From: Trichostrongylus colubriformis
Lineage: Eukaryota; Nematoda; Chromadorea; Rhabditida; Trichostrongylidae
Length of the DNA: 64,000 nucleotides
NCBI GenBank assembly: GCA_963978905.1
Contig: OZ022257.1
Span: forward strand, 28,845,274-28,909,273
Reading direction: 5' to 3'
Both the position numbers and the translations under genes were made by a program. Below the pieces are notes generated by a model. The model searched no databases and was not told the origin of the DNA. It saw only the letters and a program-made list of their open reading frames with translations. Each line of letters opens with the position of its first letter. Position 1 is the first letter of the stretch. Shown here piece by piece: positions 1 to 10,689 of the stretch.

Positions 1-299
1 GACGACCTTTCTGTCAAAAGGCAGGTAGTCTGAATTATTTTTCCACTGGCATGTTGCCGAGTGAACACAAGGGAATGTTTGAAAATACGACAGCATCTAT
101 TATCTGGGGTGAGCTTTGAGCTAGAACTGCGAAAGCGCGCTGCAATACCACTGATCCTGCCACATATCCTTGGTCGCTCTCATCGTAGCCAATCAGAAAT
201 CACGTCGCCTGGACGGATCTGTCATCCAAAGGTGTCAGCTGTTAACCGTTACGCTTCACTACCGCTCGGAGACGCGCTTTTCTACGGGGATTCCGCCAT

Positions 300-690
300 A
301 AATAAGCTTCTTAGGCCCATAGCTTTCATGTGAATGACTTCTTCTAGGAATTTTCCAAGAGCCATCCATCCCTAATGCTGTCTTCAGCGGACGACCTTTT
401 GCGAACCAATTTCTCTTCGACTGGGGGACAAAACGTGTATTTATATTATTTTTCTCCCTTTTCGGCTTTTTCGTCTCTTCCTTATTTTGAATGATGGAAA
501 ACACTGCTTGTTCACTCCGGAGTGGTTGTATTAGAATCATCTTGGTATTGTGATATAAGCTACTTCTCAGTAATTTGCAGTGTTTCAAGCTCATTAATGT
601 GATGATTATCAATTACGAAAATGCGAGGGTTTGGTGACGTGGACGAGTTGCCCTAGAAGATGTGTTGAATGGTTTGCGTTAAGATGGCAG
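300..690. repeat. Dispersed repeat, copy A (second copy near 51.5-51.75 kb)
   Basis: This stretch shares a long, diverged match with 51516-51745. Shared blocks include aacactgcttgttcact, agttgtatta and gtggacgagttgccc. No protein motif is visible, and short open frames across it have no recognisable domain. It is probably part of an unclassified transposon; the ends were placed by eye. Confidence 0.6.
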
Positions 691-1129
691 CCATGGCCAA
701 ACGCCCCATCGGTGAATTGCTAGCTGCAAAGGGTGGCGCCTGACGGTATACACCCGGCGATCCGACCGCTGCGTTTGCTTCAACCTGTGCATTCCGCGTT
801 CCATATGACTTTCCGCGCCCTCTTTAGCTCCATCAAGTGATTCCATATTCTGGAACCAGCTCGCTATGGTTATGATGCGGTGTGAAGACAGTTTTCTAAA
901 TTGTAGACTGTATGCTACAGCTAAAAAACAGTGCAGGAAAGTGATCAAACCTGCTACCTTCCAGGCAAAATTTGCCATCAATTTGTTGGTTCCTTAAAGC
1001 TTTTTTTTCAAATTTGACAACGCCTCTGAATTCACGTTTGCGACCCTACAAAAGGCAAAAAACCATTTTGGAAAAGCTCATCATGCCTTCATCGGCCTTT
1101 CCTGTAAGGTAGTGTTCATAGACTTGAAG
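691..1129. other. No recognisable feature
   Basis: No coding frame, RNA or repeat structure was recognised. The stretch lies between a dispersed repeat and the GGAATTGTGG-type repeat. Confidence 0.4.
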
Positions 1130-1790
1130 TTTGCTTAGTTGCACAACTGCGGAATTCGCGGAAAACGATAAAGATACGTGTAGGTTGGAGATTTGCAGAA
1201 TTGTGGGAAGCAAAAGAGATACGTATCGATAGGCAGAACTGTGGAATTGGCGGAATTGTGGAAATGCGGAATAGTGGAGTTTGCGGAAAAGCATCAGAGA
1301 TGTACCGATTTCCATGCTACGAAAAGTCAGGAGGACTAGAGAAAGAAAAAGGAATGGAGAGTGCGGAATTGTGGAATCCGCGAAAGCGTAGAAATGCATC
1401 GTGGTCTCTATAGAAAGGGATAAGATACGTAACGATTGGAAGAACTGCGGATGCGGAATTGTGGAAAGACAGAGGTGTGGAGTTTGCAGAAGAGCGTTAG
1501 ATACGTATCGAAGCTCATGTTACGAAAAGTCGAGAGGATCAGAGAAAGGAAAGAAAAGGAAAGTGCAGTGATTGTGGAATCTGCAGAAAGGGATAAGATA
1601 CGTATGGATTGGGAGAATAGCGGAATTTGCGGAATTGGGGAAAGGGAGAATTGTGGAATCGGCGTGAATGTGGAATCTGCGGAAAAGGATAACATACGTA
1701 TCGATAGGGAAAATTGCGGAATTCGCGAAAATGTGGAAATGCAGAACTGTGAATTTGTGAAACGTGGAATCTGGTAAAGGATAGATATTG
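1130..1790 (+). repeat. Degenerate GGAATTGTGG / GATACGTATCGAT repeat block
   Basis: The motif gcggaattgtggaatc recurs many times with small changes and alternates with gataagatacgtatcgata. The unit is irregular, a few tens of bases. Reading frames across it (for example 1436-1777 +, 1408-1962 -) encode only low-complexity S/I/F or E/R/N-rich peptides created by the repeat, so I do not call genes. A reverse-oriented block lies at 2335-2660. Confidence 0.75.
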
Positions 1791-2334
1791 ATAGGTGTTC
1801 TATCATGGCCACATGTCCAAACGAATACAATATAAATTTCAGTGCTAGGTTCATGAAGGGGCATTGTGCGTGGCACTGTTTTGGCATAAGGCCTAGCAAG
1901 TGAAAGGAATCCCGTCTTTTTGCCATAAGGCCCAGGTGAAACATACATCGAAAAACATGCATCCGAGTTTTTAAATTGAAGCAGATTTGTTCAATCTTTT
2001 ACAAATTGACCCAATTCCTATTAGCATAGCATCTAATGTTCTCTCGCTCACACTTTTTTGAAGTGTAGCACATTAAGTTCTAGAAGTAAATGAGGTTAGC
2101 CTAGAGAAAAGGGAAAAAGGAACTTTGTAAAAGACCAGGTGCCTAAAGAAATGTAAAAATGTACAGGGTAGCCAAAAAACGGAAATTTCTCCGAAGTGCA
2201 TGTTTTCAATGGTAATTCGTGAAGCTATGCATAACATAGGTATATTATTTTCATTCGAAGATCAAATCCACAAAGGCAGTGATCCAAAAAGTGAGTTGGA
2301 CCGTTCGCGAATGATGAGCTGCGTGGAATGTTAC

Positions 2335-2660
2335 GCGCAGCACACGTGCATTTCACGATTTCCACAGTTCTTCATTTTCGCAAGTTACACAAATCCGCAA
2401 TTTCCTTTATTCTGCAATTCCACAATTCCGCGGATTCCACAATCCCGCGCTTTCCATTCCTTTTCTTTCTCTAGTCCTCTCGACTTTTCATAGCGTGGAA
2501 GTCGATACGTATCTGATGCTTTTCCGCAAATCCCACCATTCTGCAGCTCCACAATCCCGCGAATTCCTAACTCTCCCTATCGACACGTATCTATTCTTCC
2601 TTCCACAAGCCCGCAAAGTCTGCAATTCTCTCAATCGATGCCAATCTCATGTTTCCTCGC
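2335..2660 (-). repeat. Inverted copy of the GGAATTGTGG-type repeat
   Basis: This is the complement of the block at 1130-1790: runs of attccacaattccgc and cgatacgtatct. The segment near 2430-2505 (tttctttctctagtcctctcgacttttcat) mirrors 1309-1360, so the two blocks form a large imperfect inverted repeat with about 0.5 kb of spacer. Confidence 0.7.
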
Positions 2661-3019
2661 AAATTCCGCAAATTCCAAACTATGAACGCTGCCTAATGTT
2701 CAACCTCCAAATAAACGTGGTTATGCCGCTAAACTACTTAAGATCCTGAATAGTGATGGATGACTGTAAAGATATCAGCTGAGCTAGCGTTCCATGCGCG
2801 CTTATCGGGGTGTGAAATTATGAAATATGGATTCCCTTGATATGGGTTGGTCAGGATTGGTCATTTCCCAACTACTCGAAGACAGTGATGGGGAAGGGGT
2901 GTACTGTGGATGTATGGAATTCCTGAAAGATGTCATCACTGGGAGCTAAGGGTCTAGGATGCCTATATGCAGCAAAATTCCTGAACAAAGCGATCTGTGG
3001 TGGAGGCGGTCTTTTTAGC

Positions 3020-3475
3020 TTCAGCCGCCTCTCTTACCCCAGTCCGTGACTTTGCCGAACAATGACCGGGGTGTAGAGTAATGAGCATGATAGCAGAATG
3101 ATACTTATCGTATCGTAATAAAGCCGTATCGATCGGAATGACGTGTTGCTTGACGCCTCAGCTTCCGTAGTGAATGGTGAAAGCGTCCATCGGTCAGCCC
3201 AAAAGGAGTCATTTACCAAAAAAAGTTACGGGTCTGAAGGGCCTATATATGACGAAACCCACCGCGGAAGGTGCCCCTTTAGCTGTGGCTAAGGCGGCCT
3301 CATCCGGGTAGGTCGCCTTTTCTCCTGGCAGCCCGCCTCCTGCGGTCGACTTTGCCGAGGAATGACTGAGGTGTAGATTAATGAGCATGACAGCAGAATG
3401 ATACTTATCGTATCGTTCCAAGGCAGTATTGATTGAAATAACGTGGTGCTTGTAAGCTTTTCCATCGGGAACGTC
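3020..3475. repeat. Local duplication within a dispersed repeat family
   Basis: Two neighbouring segments (about 3040-3165 and 3345-3465) share gcagaatgatacttatcgta and flanking sequence. The part between them (3230-3360, with gccccttTagctgtgg and cagcccgcctcc blocks) resembles 34490-34605 and 52490-52610. It therefore belongs to a dispersed family of at least three copies here. No coding content is recognised. Confidence 0.6.
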
Positions 3476-4094
3476 AACCGGTCAGTATCAAAGATTGGAA
3501 CCAATGATAACAAGTGAACTATCTCTACCACTGCCTTTAAAGACACCGGTAGGGGTAAATTTGGCAAACTGAGGGCTTACGAAAGTGAAGGTGCTCAGCA
3601 ATTTAACAGTAGAGAAAGAACGACATAAAACGGCGAAAAAACCGAGAGATAGGACCCCGAAAATCGCCCTTTTCTCTCTCGTCCTCTGCGTCTCTGGCCG
3701 GAGTGGGCTGAAGACAGGCCAGAGTCTGAACCAGCCGGCCGCGATTGTTGCCCCGCCCCTCCACAGCAACTCTCGGCCGCATAACCGCATAACGGCATGC
3801 TGAGCTGCGGGTACGCCATAAGACCCCTAGCCGTGTTTTTTAAATGCGATTTTCATCACATGTGACCTCTTTTGAAGTGAAAGGTTGTGTTTCAGAGAAC
3901 ATGTTCTTCCAGGTCTCAGTTTTTCCTTACCCCTACTGGTGCCATAGCAGGAAGCATACGGGAATCTTTGAGCCAGGTCTCACTAAAAGCATAGAAGTCA
4001 AATCTATTAAACAAATCAAGTTCAGTATACCGAGTTCCTTGAGATTGACCGCTTGTTACCACAGAAAAATTTAAGAATACTCAACCATCCACGG
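3476..4094. other. No recognisable feature
   Basis: Short frames occur here, but none has a recognisable domain or consistent splice sites. Confidence 0.35.
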
Positions 4095-4102
4095 AAGGAA
4101 TC

Positions 4103-4842
4103 TCAGTCTCCCCGCTCGTCCAAATTAAGTGGAGCCTCTGTGTTACTCAGTGGCCGTTGACTATCCACTGAAGAAGAGCCAGAGTCCCTCGGTGCGTATC
4201 GCCCGCCTCCGCTCCCTCTCCTCCCTCGTGAGAGATTCCCTAATGAAAATCCCACATTCAGAGAAAAAACGGAGGCGCGGCACACGCCTAAGGAGTACAC
4301 GCTGAAACCGTCTCGAGGGGAGAACAACCTTGAGTAGCCTGCTCCTCCCTTGCGATGGCTTACCCATTCCATACACGGTGACAGGTTTACATTCCAGTCC
4401 TAGAAAATCGAGCACATTACAAACATAACCAAAATCATGAGATAGTCTTTCCCTCGGCTCGGAATTAACCCCCTCGGGGACACCACTAATTGCAACAGAA
4501 CGGAGCCTCTCCACTTCATGACAAGGTAATACGCGATCATGAATAGTAACCTGATCACTACAATCGATGTGGGTCGATAAGTGACTACAAAGTAGCGAGC
4601 TTTCTTTAGATTCTCTAGTACGTAAATCAGTAATTTCCTATATCAAATCAACATCTTCAGCCCTCAGATAACTTAATCCTCTCATTATGGTTTCAAGACC
4701 TTTTTGACTGGATGACACGTCGTGATTTTGTAATCTCCTCAAATTTTTGTTGTATCCTTCCACACAGACTCATCCTGACCATTAATATCACCGCAAACAT
4801 GAGAGAAAGTCGATCCACTAGCAGGGTCCTTATTGACGTTAT
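4103..4842 (-). pseudogene. Degenerate antisense LINE ORF1
   Basis: On the minus strand an ATG near 4842 opens a short frame that is interrupted soon after. From 4514 to 4161 the frame contains the core of a LINE ORF1 protein: AISGVPEG, ERLSHDF, LECKPVTVYGMGK, LLKVVLPSRRF and SLTREERERR. Each block lines up with the intact ORF1 at 5414-6250 (LIGVPES, ECSPLTVYRMGR, LLKVVLPSSFY, SLTREERNRA) but is clearly diverged. It is therefore a relic of a related subfamily rather than a recent copy. No ORF2 follows on the minus strand below 4100, so the element is truncated. Confidence 0.75.
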
Positions 4843-5413
4843 CCATGAGCCAGTCAAATCACAGATCGGCAATAATAAACCGAATGACACGAACAAGGGC
4901 GCAAATCCGAAAAAATACCTGCTGAGGTGGCAACAACGTCGAAAGAGAGATGTTAAGCCCAGTTGCCACTCTGAACAATGCCTTTCGATGAGGAGTACCA
5001 CAGACACAATAAACAATACAGTACAGCGAAGCAAGTCCGAACATCGCCTGTGCAGTTGTGGCGAGCGGCCGCTCTTCCATTGATTCCTTACCTGTCGGCC
5101 ATCCAACCAACCTTGTGTACTGCCGGTCGTTACTTTCTGGACTTGGTCAACGACAATTTTTTATTCACTGATACTCTACTCTTTTTATTCACTGATACCC
5201 TACTAATTCGTGACGGCTTTTTGCTCTGCTGTTTCGCTGCTTACCGCTCCAGACGGTACTTCTTTGATTTGAGCTGAGCATCATTGTGGCACGGTGCGAG
5301 TCCAGTTGGATTTATTGCCACATAGAGAGGTGTATCTTCAGTTCTTCTTATTTTTTTTTTTCTTTGCCAGCACTCTTCTCACGTGATTCTACTGAGGATT
5401 CTGTTTTATCCCC

Positions 5414-6250
5414 ATGGACACTCCTTTGGCCAGTTTGCGTATTCAGGAAAGGCCGATCAAGCGATCATGTATTGATCGCTCGCCACCTATGCCGTCGGAC
5501 AAGTTTGATCAAGACGTTGCGCTTCTAATGGAGGATCAATCCCTACCGCAGCATCTACGATCCGTATTGGGTACACTGCTAGAGGACCGAAAGTTTCTGC
5601 AGACTGTCCTGTGCCGGAATAGAGAGCTATCAGAGGAGGTACTTTCGTTAAGAGCGCAGAACGCTGAACTCAAAGCTGCTATTAGTGGCAGTGCTAAATC
5701 TATCTCCTCTCCATCTCACAAAATCTCTGAGCTTTCTCCCAACGCTTCTAGTGTTTTGTCTGTTTCTCCTGATGAAATTGAACGCAAACGCTCTATTGTT
5801 CTCATCGGAGTGCCTGAAAGCTCTGCTCAATTGCCTAGTGAGCGCTTGGTCAGCGATATTAATGTTCTAAAAAGCATTTTCGATTATCTTGGAATTGAAT
5901 GCTCACCATTGACTGTTTATAGGATGGGACGTGCTAATGCAGCCTTCCCAAGACTACTTAAAGTTGTTTTACCTTCATCTTTCTACGCTAACCAAGTGTT
6001 GCGTCGTGCACCCCGTCTTAAGTACTTCTCGATCCCTAAAATTTTTATAAGGCCCTCCCTCACTCGGGAGGAGAGGAATCGGGCTCGTGCTGAGCGACTC
6101 GCACGGCGTAGCACTTCTTCACACAAACCAGTTGAAACGCAGGGTAACTTGATTCGTGATCAAAACTCCCCTGAACTTATTAATGTATCCGATGTTAGTA
6201 TTCAAACATTACCTCCTGCTACAGATCATACTCGTTCGTCAAACTTGTAA
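5414..6250 (+). CDS. LINE ORF1 nucleic-acid-binding protein, 278 aa
   Basis: Probable RNA-binding chaperone of the retrotransposon, expected to coat element RNA in a ribonucleoprotein particle. Residues of about 40-90 form a leucine-rich heptad stretch (LRSVLGTLLEDRKFL, ELSEEVLSLRAQNAELKAAI), likely a coiled coil for multimerisation. About 120-215 look like the RRM-type module of LINE ORF1 proteins, with LIGVPESS, YLGIECSPLTVYRMGR and LLKVVLPSSF. A basic segment follows (LTREERNRARAERLARR). The C-terminal 50 residues are low in recognisable motifs. ATG 5414 follows a T-rich leader. ORF2 begins within 20 bases of the stop in another frame. The domain assignment is by motif, not by search. Confidence 0.85.
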   Translation: MDTPLASLRIQERPIKRSCIDRSPPMPSDKFDQDVALLMEDQSLPQHLRSVLGTLLEDRKFLQTVLCRNRELSEEVLSLRAQNAELKAAISGSAKSISSPSHKISELSPNASSVLSVSPDEIERKRSIVLIGVPESSAQLPSERLVSDINVLKSIFDYLGIECSPLTVYRMGRANAAFPRLLKVVLPSSFYANQVLRRAPRLKYFSIPKIFIRPSLTREERNRARAERLARRSTSSHKPVETQGNLIRDQNSPELINVSDVSIQTLPPATDHTRSSNL

Positions 6251-6267
6251 ATGCTCCCCGGAACCAC

Positions 6268-9081
6268 GTGCGCCGTTTACTGTGCTTGTATACAAATATC
6301 CGCTCTATTCATAAAAATGGAAGGGCACTGCTCTATCATATTGAACAATTTGACTTTGACATAGTCACCTTATCCGAAACGTGGCTTAGCGTGGGCGTTC
6401 AGTGGTCGTCTTCCTTTGGTAGCCGTTGGGCACAGTACGACTTGATCAGGTCTGACCGAGTCTCAAAAAAAGGTGGAGGTGTTGCAGTTTTGGTCAAGAA
6501 AACCCTTTCTCCTGTCACAGTTTTTCGTGAATGCTGCCCTAAATCCTATGAGGTTCTATGTGTGGATATTACGCTGGATAACGTGGACAGCGTTTCTGTG
6601 CGCCTCCTAATTGTTTACAGGGCTCCTTCTGCTACAGCCGTGGCTACTAAACAGTTATTCCATGCAATCAGTGATCTTATCTCCTCCAACCGTCACTGCA
6701 TCATGACGGGAGACTTCAATCTTCCCGACATTGACTGGTCAACACCTTCTGGTAACAACAATTGCTCCGCTATTTCCAAATCGTTTCTTGAGCTATGTCA
6801 AACCCACTTTCTTATGCAACATGTCAAAAAGCCTACATTAGGAGGCAACATTCTTGACTTGGTATTTACCAATGTTGACGGCCTGATTCACAGTTTAGCT
6901 GTTGCGCCCCCTTTGGGCACTAGTGACCACAACAGTCTCGTCTTTGAGTTGAACCTTCTTGCAACTGATGAACCATTCATCAAGAAAAGAAGTTTTAAAG
7001 ATGCCAATTACAACGAGATTAGGACATACCTTGCCGGCATTGATTGGTACGGTTCTTTTGGCCTCACTCAATCAATCGATGAAATGTACGAGCTTTTCAT
7101 AGCGATATTACATCATTGCATATCACTATTTGTCCCTATTATCCATGTTCCATTATCTCAGTCCCACTTACCTCCATATCTTCGTCGACTCTATCGTAAG
7201 AGGATGCATGCTTGGGTAGATGTCACCCTAAATGACACTCCAGAACACCGGATGACTTTTCGCAGATTAAATACTGTATTTGAGCGTAAACTGTTTAAAT
7301 ACAATAACTCAGTTGAGAAAAAAGTCATCGAGTCCAATGATAAGAATGCGTTTTATAGGCTTGTCACTTCTAGGCTTAGCACCAAACCCAAGCTTGGCTG
7401 CTTGAGGGGGAGCGATGGAACGGTATTCTCCAATGACAAGGAAAAAGCGGAAATTCTTGCCTGCACTTTCGAAAAAGCTTTTGTTCAGAGCGCGTCAGAG
7501 CACCCTGCTGATCTTTCCGTGCTTGACATGTTTCCTACTATGAATGATTCCGTGTGGGTCCAGGCTGACGACCTACTTTCTATTTTGCTGAGCTGGCCTT
7601 CGTCCTACTCCCTTACTCCTGATGAAATACCGTTACTTTTCATTAAGAATGTTGCTCATGTCATCGTTGGGCCGCTTCAGTACATCTTTAATCTCAGCTT
7701 CATGAGAGCAGAAGTTCCCTCTAGATGGAAAATGGCCTATGTTACTCCTTTACCTAAAAAGTCGCCCTATGACTGTCCTGACAACTATCGTCCCATCAGT
7801 ATCACATCAATCTTTGCTCGTGCTTTTGAAAAAATTGTGAAGAAGAGTATAGAGGCACATATTAAGGAACACTCTATAATTTCACCCTTACAGCACGGAT
7901 TTCAGAAAGGCAAGTCCACCACTACCGCATTACTGCAGTCGCTCAACGATTGGACCGCTTCCCTGGATGATGGAGCTAGTGTTGATATTATATACTTAGA
8001 CTTTTCCAAAGCTTTCGACCGCGTCGATCACCAAAAGCTGATCACCAAGCTTTCCCTGATTGGAGTTCACACCCGAATTATTTCTTGGATCCGTGCCTTT
8101 TTAAGTGACCGTCAGTTCGTAGTTCGAGTCAACAATACCTTTTCTTGTCCGCGAAAGGTGCCTAGCGGGGTACCTCAAGGTAGCGTCCTTTCCCCTCTCC
8201 TCTTCAATATTTTCACGTTTGAACTGCCACGTCTCATCACCAACTGTGGCGCTTTATGCACAGCCTTTGCTGATGACGTGAAATTGTACTGTTCAGTGCG
8301 CACGGCGGAAGACTGCTCACGCCTTCAGAAGTCCATTGACGCTGTTAGCAGATGGTCTAGGAAGTGGGGTCTACCCCTATCAGAAGAGAAAACTTGCGCT
8401 TTACACCTTTCATTGAAAAATGATCAATTCACCTACACCATAGATGGCGCACCTATTACCAAAGTGGAGCAACAAAGAGACTTGGGCTTCCTCATCACCA
8501 GGAATCTCTCCTTCGATGCTCACTGCGAGGACATTGCCCGTAAGGCTACCATGGTGGTTTATAAGTTGTTCAGAGTCCTCACTACGAAGAATACTGCTGT
8601 CCTATTACGCGCTTTCAAAACCTACGTCAGACCAATTCTGGAGTACGGCACGCCTGTTTTCAATCCGTATAAAACTAAATCCATCGCAGCACTTGAGCGA
8701 GTGCAGAACACATTCACGCGAAAACTGATGATAAGGGTCCTGGGTTTTCTTTATGACTGTATACCTCCTAGTATGGAAAGGAACAAGAATTTTAAGCTGC
8801 ACACTCTTTCGCACAGGCGAAGGAAGCTTGATCTCATTCTATTTCACAAAATTATTCACGGTTACTGCGGTCTCAATCCTGATCAGTTTTGTGCTGCACG
8901 GTCCACTGTTACCAGAGGCGATCCCATTAAACGTCTAATTCCGCGAGCTAAACGCAATTTAAGGTACCATTTCTTTACATTAAGAGCTGGCAGGGACTAT
9001 TTTAAACTTGCTAGATCTGTAGCCCTTCCAATGAGTGTAAAAGCTTTCAAAAATTCAGTCGACCGTCACTTGGTTCCGTAG
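6268..9081 (+). CDS. LINE ORF2: APE endonuclease-reverse transcriptase, 937 aa
   Basis: Catalyses target-primed reverse transcription: the endonuclease nicks host DNA and the RT copies element RNA. Endonuclease motifs: SETWL (36-40), GGGVAVLVKK (69-78), TGDFN (147-151), TSDHN (218-222). RT motifs: NYRPISITS, HGFQKGKSTT, YLDFSKAFDRVDH with catalytic Asp about 578, SGVPQGSVLSPLLFN, and FADD at 667-670. The C-terminal part has the VQNTFTRKL and LHTLSHRRRKLDL blocks usual for CR1/Jockey ORF2. No stop or frameshift interrupts it. The frame has no ATG at its left end: the first usable codon is GTG at 6268, 17 bases after the ORF1 stop and in another frame. Real translation may use reinitiation or a shift. 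It sits in what may be a 5' intron of MLT-10-like gene 1, but that is unproven. Confidence 0.93.
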   Translation: MRRLLCLYTNIRSIHKNGRALLYHIEQFDFDIVTLSETWLSVGVQWSSSFGSRWAQYDLIRSDRVSKKGGGVAVLVKKTLSPVTVFRECCPKSYEVLCVDITLDNVDSVSVRLLIVYRAPSATAVATKQLFHAISDLISSNRHCIMTGDFNLPDIDWSTPSGNNNCSAISKSFLELCQTHFLMQHVKKPTLGGNILDLVFTNVDGLIHSLAVAPPLGTSDHNSLVFELNLLATDEPFIKKRSFKDANYNEIRTYLAGIDWYGSFGLTQSIDEMYELFIAILHHCISLFVPIIHVPLSQSHLPPYLRRLYRKRMHAWVDVTLNDTPEHRMTFRRLNTVFERKLFKYNNSVEKKVIESNDKNAFYRLVTSRLSTKPKLGCLRGSDGTVFSNDKEKAEILACTFEKAFVQSASEHPADLSVLDMFPTMNDSVWVQADDLLSILLSWPSSYSLTPDEIPLLFIKNVAHVIVGPLQYIFNLSFMRAEVPSRWKMAYVTPLPKKSPYDCPDNYRPISITSIFARAFEKIVKKSIEAHIKEHSIISPLQHGFQKGKSTTTALLQSLNDWTASLDDGASVDIIYLDFSKAFDRVDHQKLITKLSLIGVHTRIISWIRAFLSDRQFVVRVNNTFSCPRKVPSGVPQGSVLSPLLFNIFTFELPRLITNCGALCTAFADDVKLYCSVRTAEDCSRLQKSIDAVSRWSRKWGLPLSEEKTCALHLSLKNDQFTYTIDGAPITKVEQQRDLGFLITRNLSFDAHCEDIARKATMVVYKLFRVLTTKNTAVLLRAFKTYVRPILEYGTPVFNPYKTKSIAALERVQNTFTRKLMIRVLGFLYDCIPPSMERNKNFKLHTLSHRRRKLDLILFHKIIHGYCGLNPDQFCAARSTVTRGDPIKRLIPRAKRNLRYHFFTLRAGRDYFKLARSVALPMSVKAFKNSVDRHLVP

Positions 9082-9299
9082 AGTATCTTGTTATGCTACC
9101 TCGATTCATCTCTATGTTTCTAACTGTTTTTTTTTCTTTTTTTCTCGCAGTTCTCACTTCCCTTGTGATTGCAATAATCCATTTTTTGTCTTTCTTTGTT
9201 CTACATTGAAGGTCTTTTTCGTTCATTCATTGGATAGTTAGTATTACGGTTCTGTTTAACTCACATCACACATGAGCTCTACCTCGTGTAATAAATATA

Positions 9300-9748
9300 T
9301 AAGTCCAGCGTTACCGATTGCTTGACCACCAATATGCGAACGACGATCGATCGTAATAAATTCGGGCGAAATAATAGCTCGAATAACAGCCAGCAAACAA
9401 AATTAACAGCGCATGTCGGCCGTTTGTTCACAAAAAGGAGCCAGTAGAGTAAGTTTACTACTACTGAACAATAAAATAAGCAAGTCGACTCCAATAAAGA
9501 TGGCACTGAACAAAATCCGACAGCGAATACAGGAAAAAATTCGGCCGTCGTCGCACAGCCCGGGGATCGATGAAGGAATTATCTTTTCTTATTGCATGTT
9601 CCTTTCTCCACGCGAGCACCACGTTGAAAATTCGTTCGTCCAAGGTGTTCTGTGATTTGGTCGGGTGGGCGTGGCTGTGTTTGAACAGATACAACACCGT
9701 AAGGGTGCACCGTGCAGGTGCAACAAAGGCGCAGCCTGAGCACTTATT
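9300..9748. other. No recognisable feature
   Basis: Short frames at 9413-9655 (+) and 9461-9757 (-) have no domain I recognise. Confidence 0.35.
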
Positions 9749-9875
9749 CAACGGCACCTATGTCCGGAAAGTATAGCGTGCGGGTTCGAGTTCCGTCTGA
9801 GAATAAACTTTTTGCCCACAGCAAATTTGTAACCACGCATATCGAGCTGCTGCGAAAACAGCAGACTTAAAGCAA
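9749..9875 (+). repeat. Fragment of tRNA-derived SINE
   Basis: The fragment contains gcgggttcgagttccgtc, a tRNA T-arm-like sequence. It is followed by a body similar to the SINE at 13.0-13.8 kb (tttgcccacag, atcgagctgctgcgaaaacagcag). It is diverged and lacks the tandem arrangement seen there. Confidence 0.6.
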
Positions 9876-10350
9876 ACCCTTCATAAAACAAAGTGCAAGC
9901 CGAAAGGCCGATTGTTCAACATGCTGAGGTTTACAACAAAGTCATTTGGTCTCCGACGCCAAGTACTCCATCACGTGAAGACTAATTAGAGCATACATAT
10001 CCTTATTCAAACCCACAGGGACCACTAACTGCCGCTACAGTCGGCTGCCTCCTGGCGATTCCATTCAGAACCCTGGCTAACCCTATATAGCGCTCAAGCT
10101 TTTGAGTATATGATAGGCAATCTCCCCATGGTCATTTTCCGAACACCTGACCTGGATTAAAGGATTTGGGATTTGCCTTTCCGAAATTTGAGTTTCGAGC
10201 TTTGCTTTATTTGTTTTGTGTCCTTAATATTTCGATCGTGACCTGGAACTATATTCTGATGTTCTGCTGCGCGGATCCTCGCCGAGAATCGACCTCGGAC
10301 TGCTTTGGAATGGCAATCACTCATTGACAAAAAATCGTGGCGTCCTCCAG
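9876..10350. other. No recognisable feature upstream of gene 1 exons
   Basis: I searched for homologues of the gene 2 N-terminal exons here and found none I could support. Confidence 0.35.
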
Positions 10351-10399
10351 ACTAATAGCAAAGAATGCCATGAAGCTCACGGGGCTCTACGGCTGCTAT
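10351..10399 (+). CDS. Possible additional exon of MLT-10-like gene 1
   Basis: A CAG acceptor (10348-10350) and a GTAAGA donor (10400) bracket 49 bases. With incoming phase 2 they read LIAKNAMKLTGLYGCY and leave phase 0, which matches the phase of the exon at 10690. The resemblance to the gene 2 segment FGHIARQLTKTV is weak, so this rests mainly on splice sites and phase. Confidence 0.25.
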
Positions 10400-10689
10400 G
10401 TAAGAGTGCTGTAAAAATACTTTAATCTGTATGTTGCTGCAGCGTGCTATACAGAGGTACACTAAAAACCACGGTATCGACTTATAGTGGCAGGAGCCGA
10501 CCATCTAAAAAAAAAGGCTACCTCGTCGTTTTCCCAGGGACACTTTGTCTTAACAACGATTTCCTTCTGCCTACAAATTGGCCGAAACTGATCCTATGTG
10601 ACGGTTGAATTTTTGAGATAACGTTGAATTAAACGCATGCTCTTTATGAGCAACGGTCACATATTTGCAAGTTAATTATTGAGTTTCAG

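Larger units (their letters stand above)
5280..9300 (+). mobile_element. CR1/Jockey-like non-LTR retrotransposon with intact ORFs
   Basis: A two-ORF LINE with no disabling change visible in either frame. ORF1 (5414-6250) is an RNA-binding-type protein and ORF2 (6268-9081) has endonuclease and reverse transcriptase. The 3' untranslated tail includes AATAAA near 9289. Element ends were placed approximately, because target duplications could not be fixed by eye. The organisation (ORF1 with coiled coil plus RRM-like region, APE-type endonuclease, RT with FADD) fits the CR1/Jockey group. The exact clade would need a phylogeny. Confidence 0.85.

Noticed and set aside
1408..1962. 184-codon minus-strand frame
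   Set aside because: It is made of low-complexity peptide from the GGAATTGTGG repeat; the composition follows the DNA repeat.
4693..5106. 137-codon minus-strand frame as a gene
   Set aside because: It covers the leader and start of the decayed antisense LINE in a different frame from ORF1.
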